NCBI RefSeq assembly: GCF_000342005.1
Contig: NZ_AOHO01000043.1
Coordinates: 1-64,000 of the forward strand
Reading direction: 5' to 3'
DNA: 64,000 nt
Source of the DNA: Amycolatopsis decaplanina DSM 44594
GTDB lineage: Bacteria; Actinomycetota; Actinomycetes; Mycobacteriales; Pseudonocardiaceae
Shown here: in pieces, positions 44,932 through 54,100 of the stretch
Layout: each line of letters opens with the position of its first letter
Position numbering within the stretch: the stretch's first letter is position 1
Program-made: the position numbers and the translations under genes
Notes under the pieces: generated by a model
The model's input: only the letters and a program-made list of their open reading frames with translations
What the model was told of the DNA's origin: nothing
Database searches by the model: none

Positions 44932-44984
44932 GTCGCGAAAGCCACTTTCGGGACATCCAACGTCGCGAAAGTGGCTTTCGCGAC
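44932..44984. repeat. Intergenic palindrome, family D
   Basis: GTCGCGAAAGCCACTTTCG (44932-44950) has a perfect 19-bp inverted partner at 44966-44984 around a 15-nt loop. AACGTCGCGAAAG occurs twice in direct orientation, at 44930 and 44960, so the element looks like two half-units. Confidence 0.75.
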
Positions 44985-45235
44985 ACACCCCGACACCACG
45001 CCACGTTTGCTTCAAGAGAACCACCACTGGTTCTTGGCGCCCGCCACGAAGACCCACAGCTGCACGACGTCGCCGTCGCGCCCGGCGGTGCCGAGGTACG
45101 TGTCCTACTGGGCGGCGATGCCCGCACCGTGGATCTTGGCGGGCTGCGGCTTCAGCTGACCGAGATCGACGTGCTCGTCCGCTGGGCGGCGGGCGCGCCG
45201 AACAGCGCCGAGAATCCGGCGAGAACGGTTTCCCA
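44985..45235. other. Noncoding stretch with a possible gene remnant
   Basis: No intact gene is seen between the NUDIX gene and the sugar dehydrogenase stop (about 620 nt with the repeats above). One plus frame stays open from about 44895 to 45290 and reads protein-like near VRVLLGGDARTVDLGGLRLQ, without start or ribosome-binding site. This may be the 3' remnant of a lost gene; no family is recognised. Confidence 0.25.
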
Positions 45236-45279
45236 CGAAAAACGCCACCCCGCCGGGAAATCCCGAACGGGGTGGCGTT
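45236..45279 (-). terminator. Intrinsic terminator of the sugar dehydrogenase gene
   Basis: AACGCCACCCC (45241-45251) pairs with GGGGTGGCGTT (45269-45279), and on the minus strand the stem is followed by TTTTT (45242-45238). It lies 64 nt past the stop codon. This is the clearest rho-independent terminator of the window. Confidence 0.85.
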
Positions 45280-45342
45280 CTATCCAGTAGCACTGGATAC
45301 GGTCGGGGTGCCCGGCGCCGCTCCGGACACCCCGGCCGTGAC

Positions 45343-47913
45343 TCAGGACGCGGCGCTGGATTTGCCGCGCAGTTTGACGTTGCCCGTCGAGGCGTTCTTG
45401 ATCGCCGTCTCGATCTGCGCCATCGTCGAGGACGAGGACAAGCCCGGCACCGTCGCCGACTTCAACGCGTAGAGCGTGAAGGTGTAGGGATGGCTGGAGT
45501 CGCCGGGGCAGGGGCCGAAGTACTTCTGCGAGTTCGCCCCGCTGCCCATGGCCTTTTGCTTGGCACCGTTCTGGTTCGGGACGCTGTAACCCGCTCCCAG
45601 ACCTTCGGGCAGCGACGCCGCGGACGCCGGGATGTCCCAGATCGCCCAGTGCAGTTTGTTGCCGTTGTTGGCCACGTCGGCGAAGACGATCGCGTAACCC
45701 TTGGCGCCGGTGGTCCCGGCACCCCACGCCAGCGGCGGAGAGGTGTCCTGGCCCGCGGTGCCGTCACCGGCGCAGGTGAACTTGTCCGGGATCGACGCGT
45801 TGTCGGCGAACGCGGAACTGGTCAGCTTGAACGCTCCCGGCTGCGAGGCACCGGGGAACTTCAGCCGGACCACCACGTTGTCGATGCCGGTCGGCGTGCC
45901 GCCGTTCTTGTCCTCGTTGGTCGAGGTGACCCACAGCCCGCCGTCCGGTGTCTTCGTGACCGAGCGGAGCCTGCCCCAGCGGCCGGAGAACAGCGACTGC
46001 ACCGAGCCGACGCCGTTGCCCGCCGCGTTGATCTGGGTGGCGAAGAGCTGCTCGCTGGTGACGGCGGCGACGTAGATCCAGTCGTTGACGATCTCGATCC
46101 CGCTCGGCCCGCCGGAACTGGTCGGCCAGGTCTTCTTCGGCGCGACCGTGCCACCGCAGGAACCCTCGGTTCCTTCGCACTGGGGCCAGCCGAAGTTGCC
46201 GCCCTTCTGGATCAGGTTGAGCTCGTCCAGTTTGCCGTCGCCGAATTCCGAGGCCCACAGCTGGCCACGGGAATCCCACGCCAGGCCCTGCGGGTTGCGG
46301 TGCCCGAAGCTCCAGACGTAGCGGGCGTTGCCGCCGGTGGAGAAGAACGGGTTGTCGCCCGGCGCCGAACCGTCGGGGTTGACCCGCAGGATCTTCCCGT
46401 TGAGCGATCCCTTGTTCTGCGCGGTGTCCTTGTTCTGCCCGTCGCCGACGGTGGCGTAAAGCTTGCCGTCCGGGCCGAAGCGCAGCCTTCCGCCGTTGTG
46501 GTAACGGTTCTTGGCGATCCCGGTGAGCACCGGTGTCGACGTCGAGGACAGCTTTCCGTTGTCGTAGGTCATCTTCACGATCCGGTTGTCCCCGGAGGCC
46601 GTGTGGTACAGGTAGATCGCGTGATCGGTGGCGTAGTTCGGCGAGATCGCGATGCCGAGCAGACCGCCCTCGCCGTTGGTGCCGACCGCGCCGGGGACCT
46701 TGCCGACCGTGGTCTTCTCGCCCGATGGCGTGATCCGCAGGATCTCGAACCGGTCCCGTTCGGTCGCCAGCGCGGTGCCGTCCGGCAGGAAGTCGACGGA
46801 CCAGGCGAGGTCCACCTTCGTGATGTCCTTGTCGTACTCGGGAATCCCGCCCCCCGCGGCGCCGCTCGTCTTCGCGGTCAGCGCGTTGCTCTCGGCCGAG
46901 GCGTTGCCATCGAGGTCACGCGCCTTCACCGTGAACGTGTACGAGGTGTTCGCCGTCAGCCCGGTGACCGTGGTTTCGAGCGAAGGTGTCGTCGCGACCT
47001 TCGTGGTGCCCTGGTAGACGTCGTAACCGGCGATGGTGCCGCTGTCGTCCGTGGAAGCGTTCCACGCCAGGGAGACGCTGTTCGCGGTCACCGACGTCGA
47101 ACGCAGGTCCCCCGGCACCGTCGGCGGTGTGGTGTCCCCGCTGGACGGCGTCGTGAACTGGACGACATTGCTTTGCTGCGAAGGGTTTCCGGCCGCGTCG
47201 AAGGCGCCGACCGAGATGTCGTAGGCCGTGTTCGGCTGCAGGTTGTCGACGGTAGTGGTGAGCGTGTTCCCGTCAACGCTCTTGAGGACGTTGCCACCGC
47301 GCATGACGTCGTAGCGGACCACACCGACGTTGTCGGTCGCGGCCTCCCAGGTGAAGGTGGCGCTGCGGGCCTTGATGTCCTTGGCGGCCAGGTTCTTCGG
47401 CGGAGTCGGTGCCTCGGCGTCGACCACTCCGCTCACGGTGAGCTTGTCCGCGTTGGGCCCGCCGTTCTCGGTCGTGGCGGTGGTGCGGATCTTGTTGGCC
47501 CCGGCGGCCAGCGTGACGTCCTTGGTGACGGTCTTCCAGGTGGTCCACGCACCGGTGCCGGGGAAGGACAGCGTCCCCGCCGCGGTGCCGTTGACGCTCA
47601 GCGAGACCGGCCTGTCGATCGTGGTTCCGTTGGCGTAGCGGAAGGTCAGCGTCTGGGTTCCGGCCTGCGCGGCGTTCACCGTGTACTCGACATAGCTGCC
47701 GACGACGTTGTCGAAGTTCACGAACCCGGTGCCGGAATAGCCCGCGTGGTTCTTTTCGACGGCGCCTTGGGAGATCGTCGCTGTTTCGGATTCGTGGTCG
47801 GTCGGTGCCGCGCCGGCGGGCGGAGCCGGCAGGACGGCGAAGGTCATCGCCGTCGCGGCAGCACACGTGAGCAGCGCGCGCCACGGTGGTCGGGGTGCCA
47901 CTGGAGCCTCCAT
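45343..47913 (-). CDS. Secreted five-domain PQQ-type sugar dehydrogenase fusion
   Basis: An 856-residue exported protein. Order of parts: signal peptide (about 1-35); carbohydrate-binding module of the CBM6/35 type (about 40-163: GYSGTGFVNFDNVVGSYVEY); two fibronectin type III domains (about 166-255 and 260-350); a glucose/sorbosone dehydrogenase beta-propeller (about 355-690: NGEGGLLGIAISPNY, HNGGRLRFGPDGKLY, FGHRNPQGLAWD, GGNFGWPQCEG); and a C-terminal PEBP/YbhB-like domain (about 693-850: DTSPPLAWGAG, LHWAIWDIPAS). It is thus a polysaccharide-tethered quinoprotein oxidase candidate with an unexpected ligand-binding tail. ATG 47913 gives a good signal peptide. A TAGGAAA-C-TTTCCTA palindrome lies about 70 bp upstream. 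Confidence 0.9.
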   Translation of the reverse strand: MEAPVAPRPPWRALLTCAAATAMTFAVLPAPPAGAAPTDHESETATISQGAVEKNHAGYSGTGFVNFDNVVGSYVEYTVNAAQAGTQTLTFRYANGTTIDRPVSLSVNGTAAGTLSFPGTGAWTTWKTVTKDVTLAAGANKIRTTATTENGGPNADKLTVSGVVDAEAPTPPKNLAAKDIKARSATFTWEAATDNVGVVRYDVMRGGNVLKSVDGNTLTTTVDNLQPNTAYDISVGAFDAAGNPSQQSNVVQFTTPSSGDTTPPTVPGDLRSTSVTANSVSLAWNASTDDSGTIAGYDVYQGTTKVATTPSLETTVTGLTANTSYTFTVKARDLDGNASAESNALTAKTSGAAGGGIPEYDKDITKVDLAWSVDFLPDGTALATERDRFEILRITPSGEKTTVGKVPGAVGTNGEGGLLGIAISPNYATDHAIYLYHTASGDNRIVKMTYDNGKLSSTSTPVLTGIAKNRYHNGGRLRFGPDGKLYATVGDGQNKDTAQNKGSLNGKILRVNPDGSAPGDNPFFSTGGNARYVWSFGHRNPQGLAWDSRGQLWASEFGDGKLDELNLIQKGGNFGWPQCEGTEGSCGGTVAPKKTWPTSSGGPSGIEIVNDWIYVAAVTSEQLFATQINAAGNGVGSVQSLFSGRWGRLRSVTKTPDGGLWVTSTNEDKNGGTPTGIDNVVVRLKFPGASQPGAFKLTSSAFADNASIPDKFTCAGDGTAGQDTSPPLAWGAGTTGAKGYAIVFADVANNGNKLHWAIWDIPASAASLPEGLGAGYSVPNQNGAKQKAMGSGANSQKYFGPCPGDSSHPYTFTLYALKSATVPGLSSSSTMAQIETAIKNASTGNVKLRGKSSAAS

Positions 47914-47982
47914 GCGTGAAGTTCGGGGTCGGGAGGTGCAACGGCGGGCCGGGCGAGCCCGGCGGGGAAGTGGAGATTTAGT

Positions 47983-47997
47983 TAGGAAACTTTCCTA
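47983..47997. promoter_or_regulatory. Palindromic operator candidate of the sugar dehydrogenase
   Basis: TAGGAAACTTTCCTA is a perfect 7-bp inverted repeat around one base, 70-84 bp upstream of the dehydrogenase ATG in an otherwise AT-rich promoter region. The binding regulator is unknown. Confidence 0.5.
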
Positions 47998-48079
47998 TCT
48001 ATGGTTCAGATCACACACCAGTGGGTGCTTCGTGTCAATACTTGACCAGTATCAACACGGAGAGTCATGCCTCCTCGAA

Positions 48080-48141
48080 CGCAATTAGTCCCCTGGATGC
48101 GGTACTTGCACGCGCAAGTACCGCATCCAGGGGACTGATTG
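48080..48141. repeat. Intergenic palindrome, family C, copy 2
   Basis: Arms of 29 bases (48080-48108 and 48113-48141) pair with a single mismatch around a 4-nt loop; the arm starts GCAATTAGTCCCCTGGATGC and ends GGTACTTGC. Ends and spacing parallel the element at 18075-18136 (GCAATT, CCTGG, TGCG, CTTGC), but the inner bases differ in compensating pairs. It lies 16 nt beyond the F420 protein gene stop and may end that transcript. Confidence 0.85.
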
Positions 48142-48156
48142 CGATGAAGAGAGGAC

Positions 48157-48594
48157 TCAGCCGGCGATGTCGGCTCGCGCGATCACCTTCACGATCCGTG
48201 CCCGCACCAAGGACTCCTCGGGCACGGCGTTGCGCTTGCCGTAGGCCTCCGCCTTGTCCTCACCCATGTACCGCCCACCGAGCCTGGTCGCCCATTCGAG
48301 CATCTCGCCGAGGTCGTGGTGCAACACGGCTTCGGCGGTGAACTGCACGTACGAGTAAGGCGGTTTCTGGTCGTCGACGGCCAGCGAGAGCCGCGGATCG
48401 CGTCGCAGTGCCTTCCCCTTGAGGGTGTCCGTGCCGGTGGTGAAGATCAGCTCGTCGCCGTCGGGCCCCTCGTTCAGCAGGAACCACACCGGCGTCACGA
48501 TCGGCGCCCCGTTGGCGCGGACCAGGCCGAGCATGCCCGTCCGGGTGCCCTCGCTCGCGAACTCCCACCATTCGTCCCGGCTCATTTCACGCAT
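48157..48594 (-). CDS. PPOX-class F420/flavin-binding protein
   Basis: A 145-residue split-barrel protein like the pyridoxamine-oxidase-fold F420-dependent reductases: GMLGLVRANGAPIVTPVWFLL, then LIFTTGTDTLKGKALRRDPR (quoted in parts), and SLAVDDQKPPYSYVQF. It probably reduces or binds a small aromatic or tetrapyrrole substrate with F420H2. ATG 48594 is supported by TAGCGT 7 nt upstream on the minus strand. Its promoter lies back to back with that of the SMC cassette. Confidence 0.86.
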   Translation of the reverse strand: MREMSRDEWWEFASEGTRTGMLGLVRANGAPIVTPVWFLLNEGPDGDELIFTTGTDTLKGKALRRDPRLSLAVDDQKPPYSYVQFTAEAVLHHDLGEMLEWATRLGGRYMGEDKAEAYGKRNAVPEESLVRARIVKVIARADIAG

Positions 48595-48601
48595 GAACCA
48601 G

Positions 48602-48607
48602 ACGCTA
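48602..48607 (-). promoter_or_regulatory. -10 hexamer of the F420 protein gene (leaderless)
   Basis: Minus-strand TAGCGT ends 7 nt before ATG 48594. Confidence 0.5.
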
Positions 48608-48665
48608 CCGCCGCCCCGGGCACCGGGCACCCCGGTCACCCGTGCGGGGCGACGGGGGCGGCGAC

Positions 48666-48671
48666 TAGCCT
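48666..48671 (+). promoter_or_regulatory. -10 hexamer of the SMC cassette (leaderless)
   Basis: TAGCCT ends 8 nt before GTG 48680, the start of the first cassette gene. Only 85 bp separate the two divergent starts. Confidence 0.5.
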
Positions 48672-48679
48672 GGCCTGCT

Positions 48680-50158
48680 GTGCGAGACGACGAGCTGACC
48701 GGGATGGGGCTGGCCGACGAGGGGCTGACCCGCCGCCTCAAGGCGCTGGCCTGCACAGCGCCCTTGCACGACCTCGACGCGCGCAAGGCGAAGCTGGACT
48801 GGGCGGACGCCACGATCTACCAGATGGCCGAGATCGCCCTGCACACGATCGACCAGGTCACCGTCTCGATGGACTTCGACACCGGCGCCGACCACGAACA
48901 GGTGATCGCGCGGCTGCTGCCCTTCGTCGCGCTCCAGGCGCCCGGCCGGACGCCGGACGAACACGCCAAGGTCGCCCGGTGGGTCCTCGACAACCTCATC
49001 AACGTCGGCACCACCGATCGCGGCTTCCGCCGCGTCTACGGCTCCATCGGCCCCGGCGGCGGCTACCAGCGCCGCCAGTTCGACTTCAAGCTGCTCGTCG
49101 AGCTGGCCGCGCCCGACGGCGAGGTCTACCTGCGCGCCACCGACGAGGCGATCAACGTGCTCGTCGGCGCGCTGGACACCGACGTCGAGTCGGCCCAGAT
49201 CGCGGCCGAGGTCAAACTGGAGAACCTGATCAACCGTGGCCGCCTCGCCGACGCGAAGCTCGCCGCCGAACAGGCCCGCTACCGGACGGTCCAGTACGGC
49301 GAGACCTTGCGCGCCAAGCTCGACGCCACCCGGCGCGACGTGCGCGCGGTCGACTGGGAGCGTGAGGTTCCGGACCTGCTGGATCAGGCGCTGTCCCATA
49401 TCGAGTCCCGTTTCCGCGCCGAGAACGCGATCCTCAAGAACATCACCGCGTCGAGGGACGAGACCGAGGACCTCGACCGCAAACGCCGTGCCGCCGAACT
49501 CGTCGACATCGTCGGAGACTGCATCCGCCGGCACACCCGCCTCCAGTCGCGCCTCGCCGACGCGGGCGCGGTGTTCCGCGCCGAACAGGACCGCCAGCAG
49601 TTCTCCGGGCCGCCGCAGCGCGCGACGATCGACCTGTTCGGCCAGCTCCTGATGCCGACGCTGGGCCTGCCGATCGCCGAGGCCGTCGCGCCCGCCGAGT
49701 CGTTCTTCCACGCCGGTGCCGGGATCTCCCCGCCGACCGTGCCGTCGCTGTCCTCGCTGGTGTCGCTGCTGCTGCGGCCGGCCCCCGAGCGCGACCAGCT
49801 CGTCGGCGAGATCCCCGAACCCGAGCTCATGCCCGCCGAGGTCACCGACAAGTTCGGCGACGAGCAGTGGCGTCTCGCCGACGACCTGCTCGACCTGCCG
49901 GAGGTGCCGCGACGGCTGTCCGGGCTGCTCGAAGAGGCCCGCCGGATCGATCCCGGGCTGCCCGCACTGGTCGCACTGAGGGCGGTGCACGCCTACAGCC
50001 CCGAGGTCGGCGCGGCGCTCCGGCAGGGGGAGGTCCAGGTGCTGCTGGCCGTCGACGACGGCACGCTGCTCGAAGATCCCGAGTTCGGCGGAGCGGATCT
50101 GCTGCTTTCGTCGGCGCGGGTCGATCGCGAGGATCACGAAGAAGAGGAGGTCGCGTGA
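48680..50158 (+). CDS. Predicted kleisin-like subunit of an SMC cassette (JetA/MksF-like)
   Basis: A 492-residue acidic, mostly helical protein with no enzyme motif. In the N-terminal third, FDFKLLVELAAPDGEVYLRAT leads into INVLVGALDTDVESAQIAAE and NLINRGRLADAKLAAEQARY (quoted in parts). That succession, winged-helix strand, then a paired helix with the pattern of a JetA/MksF kleisin, is the reason for the call. A long helical middle (about 200-310) follows, and a C-terminal helical domain (about 400-480). It overlaps the second gene by 4 nt. Distant family assignment is inference from pattern and gene order; no direct match is claimed. Confidence 0.7.
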   Translation: MRDDELTGMGLADEGLTRRLKALACTAPLHDLDARKAKLDWADATIYQMAEIALHTIDQVTVSMDFDTGADHEQVIARLLPFVALQAPGRTPDEHAKVARWVLDNLINVGTTDRGFRRVYGSIGPGGGYQRRQFDFKLLVELAAPDGEVYLRATDEAINVLVGALDTDVESAQIAAEVKLENLINRGRLADAKLAAEQARYRTVQYGETLRAKLDATRRDVRAVDWEREVPDLLDQALSHIESRFRAENAILKNITASRDETEDLDRKRRAAELVDIVGDCIRRHTRLQSRLADAGAVFRAEQDRQQFSGPPQRATIDLFGQLLMPTLGLPIAEAVAPAESFFHAGAGISPPTVPSLSSLVSLLLRPAPERDQLVGEIPEPELMPAEVTDKFGDEQWRLADDLLDLPEVPRRLSGLLEEARRIDPGLPALVALRAVHAYSPEVGAALRQGEVQVLLAVDDGTLLEDPEFGGADLLLSSARVDREDHEEEEVA

Positions 50159-50946
50159 CGACCACAGGGGACGTCGAATCCGCGGCCCGGCTGGTCTCGT
50201 TCGGGATGCGCCCGAAGCAGTTGCCGTCGCGGGACGTCGTGTACGGCGATCTCGTCCGGCGCTACGGCGAGGACAGGGCGTTCAAGCAGCTCACCCACGC
50301 GGTCGCGGCCGGGCTCGGGCTGATGGTGCTGGAGGTCAACCTCCAGGCCGGTGCCGTGCTGGCGGCGACCGACGAGTCCGTCTTCGAGATCAAGATGGAC
50401 AGCTACGCGCGGCAGAGCAAGATCCGCGAACGCCGTGAGACCGAGAAGGTCCTGCATGGTCTCGTCCACCTGGCCACCGCCGCGCTCGGTTACCCGCGTC
50501 CGGACGATCTCGCCAACGACACCTACATCGGCCGCGTCAGTGTCGAGCAGGTGGACGCGATGGTGCGTGAGGCCTGCCGGATCCTCGACGAGCGCGCGGC
50601 GGAGGCCGAAGCGAACAACGACCCGCTGGCCGACGCGCCCGAACTCGAACAGGCTTGGCGGGCCTACGCCCGACGTCCGGCGGCCGCCGCGACCAAGGAC
50701 GGCAGGCTGTCGTCGGACACCACGCGCGGCATGGTCGCGCGGGCCCTGCGGTTCCTCGCCGATCAAGGCTTTCTCGTCCAGGTCAGCGGAGAACAGGGCG
50801 GGACCTACCGGACGACACCGCGCTATCAGGTGCAGGTGCGTGAACTCGCCGCCGACGCGGCCTTCGACGATCTGCTCGAACTGAACGTGGTCTCGGTCGC
50901 CAACGGAGGCGGGACTTTGCGGGCCGCCGCGTCGGACACGCTCTAA
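50155..50946 (+). CDS. Predicted winged-helix (kite) subunit of the SMC cassette (JetB/MksE-like)
   Basis: A 263-residue protein. The N-terminal half has QLPSRDVVYGDLVRRYGEDR and a regular helix-strand pattern; a helical linker (about 135-185) leads to a second winged helix with RGMVARALRFLADQGFLVQV and wing GGTYRTTPRYQVQVREL. Two tandem winged helices and this size fit the kite subunits MukE/MksE/JetB that bind the kleisin. GTG 50155 is preceded by AGGAGG and overlaps the first gene. No catalytic motif is seen. Confidence 0.65.
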   Translation: MTTTGDVESAARLVSFGMRPKQLPSRDVVYGDLVRRYGEDRAFKQLTHAVAAGLGLMVLEVNLQAGAVLAATDESVFEIKMDSYARQSKIRERRETEKVLHGLVHLATAALGYPRPDDLANDTYIGRVSVEQVDAMVREACRILDERAAEAEANNDPLADAPELEQAWRAYARRPAAAATKDGRLSSDTTRGMVARALRFLADQGFLVQVSGEQGGTYRTTPRYQVQVRELAADAAFDDLLELNVVSVANGGGTLRAAASDTL

Positions 50947-51125
50947 CGGGCTGGTGAGCGGAGCTGTGGTGATGAGCGGAAACGAGCCGATGCGAACCCG
51001 CCCAGGCCGAAGGCCCCGCTATCGCGGCGGCAGGGCGCAGGGAAGCGCGCCGCGGGCGGCAAAGGGAACCAGCGCCCTGGCGACGCGATCGCGGACGCGG
51101 GTTCTCGGATAAGGGGAGGGAAGAG
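50947..51125 (+). other. 179-bp spacer inside the SMC cassette
   Basis: The only gap in an otherwise overlapping cassette. One plus frame (GTG 50954 or ATG 50972 to TAA 51112) codes for an Arg/Gly-rich peptide of 46-52 residues (MSGNEPMRTRPGRRPRYRGG and onward) without a good ribosome-binding site. The GC-rich sequence GCGCGCCGCGGGCGGC may fold. It could be a small basic protein, a leader that tunes the ATPase level, or a passive repeat. The ATPase has its own GGGGAGGG ribosome-binding site at the end of the gap. Confidence 0.3.
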
Positions 51126-54100
51126 ATGTACGAGCTTTCGCGGGTTCGCCTGCACTCGGTGGGCCCGGCGGGCGCGCGGTACCAGGATGTCGTGCTGGAC
51201 TTCAGCGGCGTCGGCGCGGCCATCACCGCGCCCAAACAGGACGCGCTGTTCAGCGCCGGGATCCACCTGGCGGGGGAGGGGCCGCCGCGGCGCCCGTCGC
51301 CGGCGAGCGTGCTGTTCCTGGAGAACGGCGGCGGCAAATCCGTCCTGATCAAGCTGATCTTCTCGGTCATGCTGCCCGGCCGCCGCCAGGTCGTCGGCAC
51401 GACGAACACCAAGGTGCTGGAGAAGTTCGTCGCCGCCAAGGACGTTTCGCACGTCGTGCTGGAGTGGCTGCAGGTCGAGACCGGTCATCGGGTGATCACC
51501 GGCAAGGTGTCGGAGTGGCGCGGGCACGTGGTGTCGGCGGATTCGGAGAACCTCGCCGACTCCTGGTACTGCTTCCGGCCGACGCCCTCGCTCGATCTGG
51601 ACTCGCTGCCGCTGACGTCGGACGGCAGGCTGCTGACGATGTCCGGCTTCCACGACCAGCTCGACAAGGTGCACGGCGGCGAGCCGGAACTGGAGCTGTT
51701 CTGGACCCGGCGGCATCACGAATGGACGTCCCGGCTCGACGGTCTCGGCCTCGACACCGAGCTTTTCCGGTACCAGCGCGCGATGAACGCCGGTGAGGGC
51801 GAGGCGGCCGACGCTTTCGCCTTCAGCACCGATGAGGCGTTCGTCGAGTTCCTGTTGCGCGCGGTGCTTTCGGAGGAGGAGCCGAAGGACCTCGCCGAGG
51901 TCGTCGCGACCTACGCGCACAACCTCGCCCAGCGCGGGGACCTGTTGTCGGAGCGGGACTTCGTCGCGGGTGCGCTCGACCTGCTCACGCCGCTGGCGGA
52001 GGAGGAAGGTGTCGCCGCCGCGTCGCGGAAGCTCGCCGACGCGGCCCGCGCCGAGATGCGGACGCTGGCCGGTCAGGTCGCCGCTCGTGACAAACTCGAG
52101 AACGAGCGGCTGAGCGGGCTCGAACAGCACGTCGACGAGGTGAAGTCCGCGGAGAAACTGGCCGAGGGAGACCACCGCCGTCTGACCGCCGGGGTCACCG
52201 AACTCCGCCGCCTGGTCGGGAAACTGCGGCTCGACGAGGCGCAGGAGAACAAGAAGCGGATCGACGGCGAACTGGCCGAGGCCAAGACCGCCGCCGAGGC
52301 CTGGCGTGAATGCGCCACCGTGCTCAACCACCTCAACGCCGCCCGCAAGGCCCGCGATTTCCGCGAACTGGTGGGGAATCGCGAGCAGAAGGCGCAGCCC
52401 GCGCTGCAGGCGCGCAACGCCGCCGCGGCCGCGCTGGCACGGGGCCTGCTGGCGCTGGCCAAGAACGCGACCGAGCAAGCGGCGAAGGCCGAAGCCCATG
52501 TCGGCGCCCTGCGTGCCGAGGCGGAGAAGGCCCAGGCGGAACGGGACGAGTCGGCGAACCTCGCGGCCTCACGCCGGGCGGAGGCCCGTGGGCTGGGAGC
52601 GCGGATCGCCGAGATCCGCGAAGAGATCGCGGAGACCGTCCGGTCCGGCGCGCTGAAGGCCGGGGCCGACGTCGCCGAAGCAGCGCGTGCGGCCAGGGCC
52701 GAGGCCGAGGCGACCGCCGCGGAACTCGTCCGCCGTGAACAGGAACTCGAACGCGTCGCCGAGGATCTGCGTTCCGCGCAGGCCACCGTCAACGACGCGC
52801 ACCGGCTCGCGGGGTCCACGAAGGACCGTTTGGAGCGCGCGGCCGACGAACTCGACCGGGCCAACCGGCGCACCGACGCGCTCGCCGTCGAACCCCGGCT
52901 GAGCGAGCTCCTCGGCGCGGAGGACGTCACGCTGGAGACGGACCTTCCGGTGTTGCTGGAACGTCTTCGCGAGGCGGGTTCGGCCGCGGAGAAGGAACAG
53001 ACCGCGTTGCGGATGGAGGAATCCGTCGACGAGCGCGCGCTGAACGCACTCGGCTCGGGCGGCCTTCTGCCCGCCACCGAAGAGGTCCAGGCCGCCTTGG
53101 ACGCGCTGGAAGCCGCCGGGATGAACGCGTGGTCCGGCTGGCGGTACCTGTCCACTTTGGACAAAAAGCGGCGGGCGGCCGTACTGGCCCGCGCACCCCA
53201 GCTGGTCTCGGGGATCCTGCTCAACGAACCGGAGCAGGTCCGGCTCGCCGAGAAGGTACTGGCGGAGCGGCGTTTGCTGCCCACCACGATCATTCCGGTC
53301 GCCACGACCGAGGCCACCACGACCGGCCGTCTGCCGGACGAGGCCGGGATCGAATTCCTCGTGCCGCCCAACCCGGCGATGTACGACGAGGAGGCCGCCG
53401 ACGCCGAGCGCGAGGCCATCGCGCTCCGGCACGCGGAACGCCAGCGCCGCTTGGAAGCACTGGCGACGTCACTGGCCGACGACAGCGCGCTGTCGTGGAA
53501 GCTCAAGACCTGGCGCGAGGACTACCCGCCCGGCAGCATCGCGACGCTGGCCGAGCAGCTGCAGACCGCGCGCACCGCGCACGAGACCGCGCGGACCGCG
53601 TTGGAGCAGGCCGAGAAGGAGTTCCAGCGCCTCGGTGAAAAGGCGGCCGGGCTGCGGGAACGGGTCCCCGAACTGCGCACGGCTTCGGCCGAAGCGGGGG
53701 AGCGGGCCCGCGGGCTGGAAACACTCGCCACGCGCGCCACGAAGATTCCCGAGTGGACGGACGACGTCGAACGCGCGACCGAGACCGCCGAGCGGGCCGA
53801 GGCCACGGCGTCCGAAGCCGCGGTGAAGGCTTCCCGGCTGCGCGAGCAGGCGAGCGAAGAACAACGCACCGCCGACGGGCATCGGCGCACGGCGACGACC
53901 GCGAAATCAGAACTGGCCGAGGTCCCCGGATCGAGTGACGTCACCGAGGACGATCCCGCGCCCGCCGAACCCGTGGACGCGTTGCGGCGGACTTTCGCGT
54001 CGGCTTCCGAGGCGTACGCGAAGGTCGAGGTCGGCAGCGATCTCCGGGCCGAACTCGACCAGGCCGAGAGTGTCGAGGCGTCCGCACGGGCGGCACTGGA

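Noticed and set aside
45490-47919. Open frame of 809 codons antisense to the sugar dehydrogenase
   Set aside because: Gly/Arg/Val-rich shadow frame; the minus-strand gene has signal peptide, domains and terminator.
48419-48679. Upstream extension of the first SMC cassette gene to ATG 48419
   Set aside because: It would cover the F420 protein gene and both promoters; homology-like sequence begins after GTG 48680.
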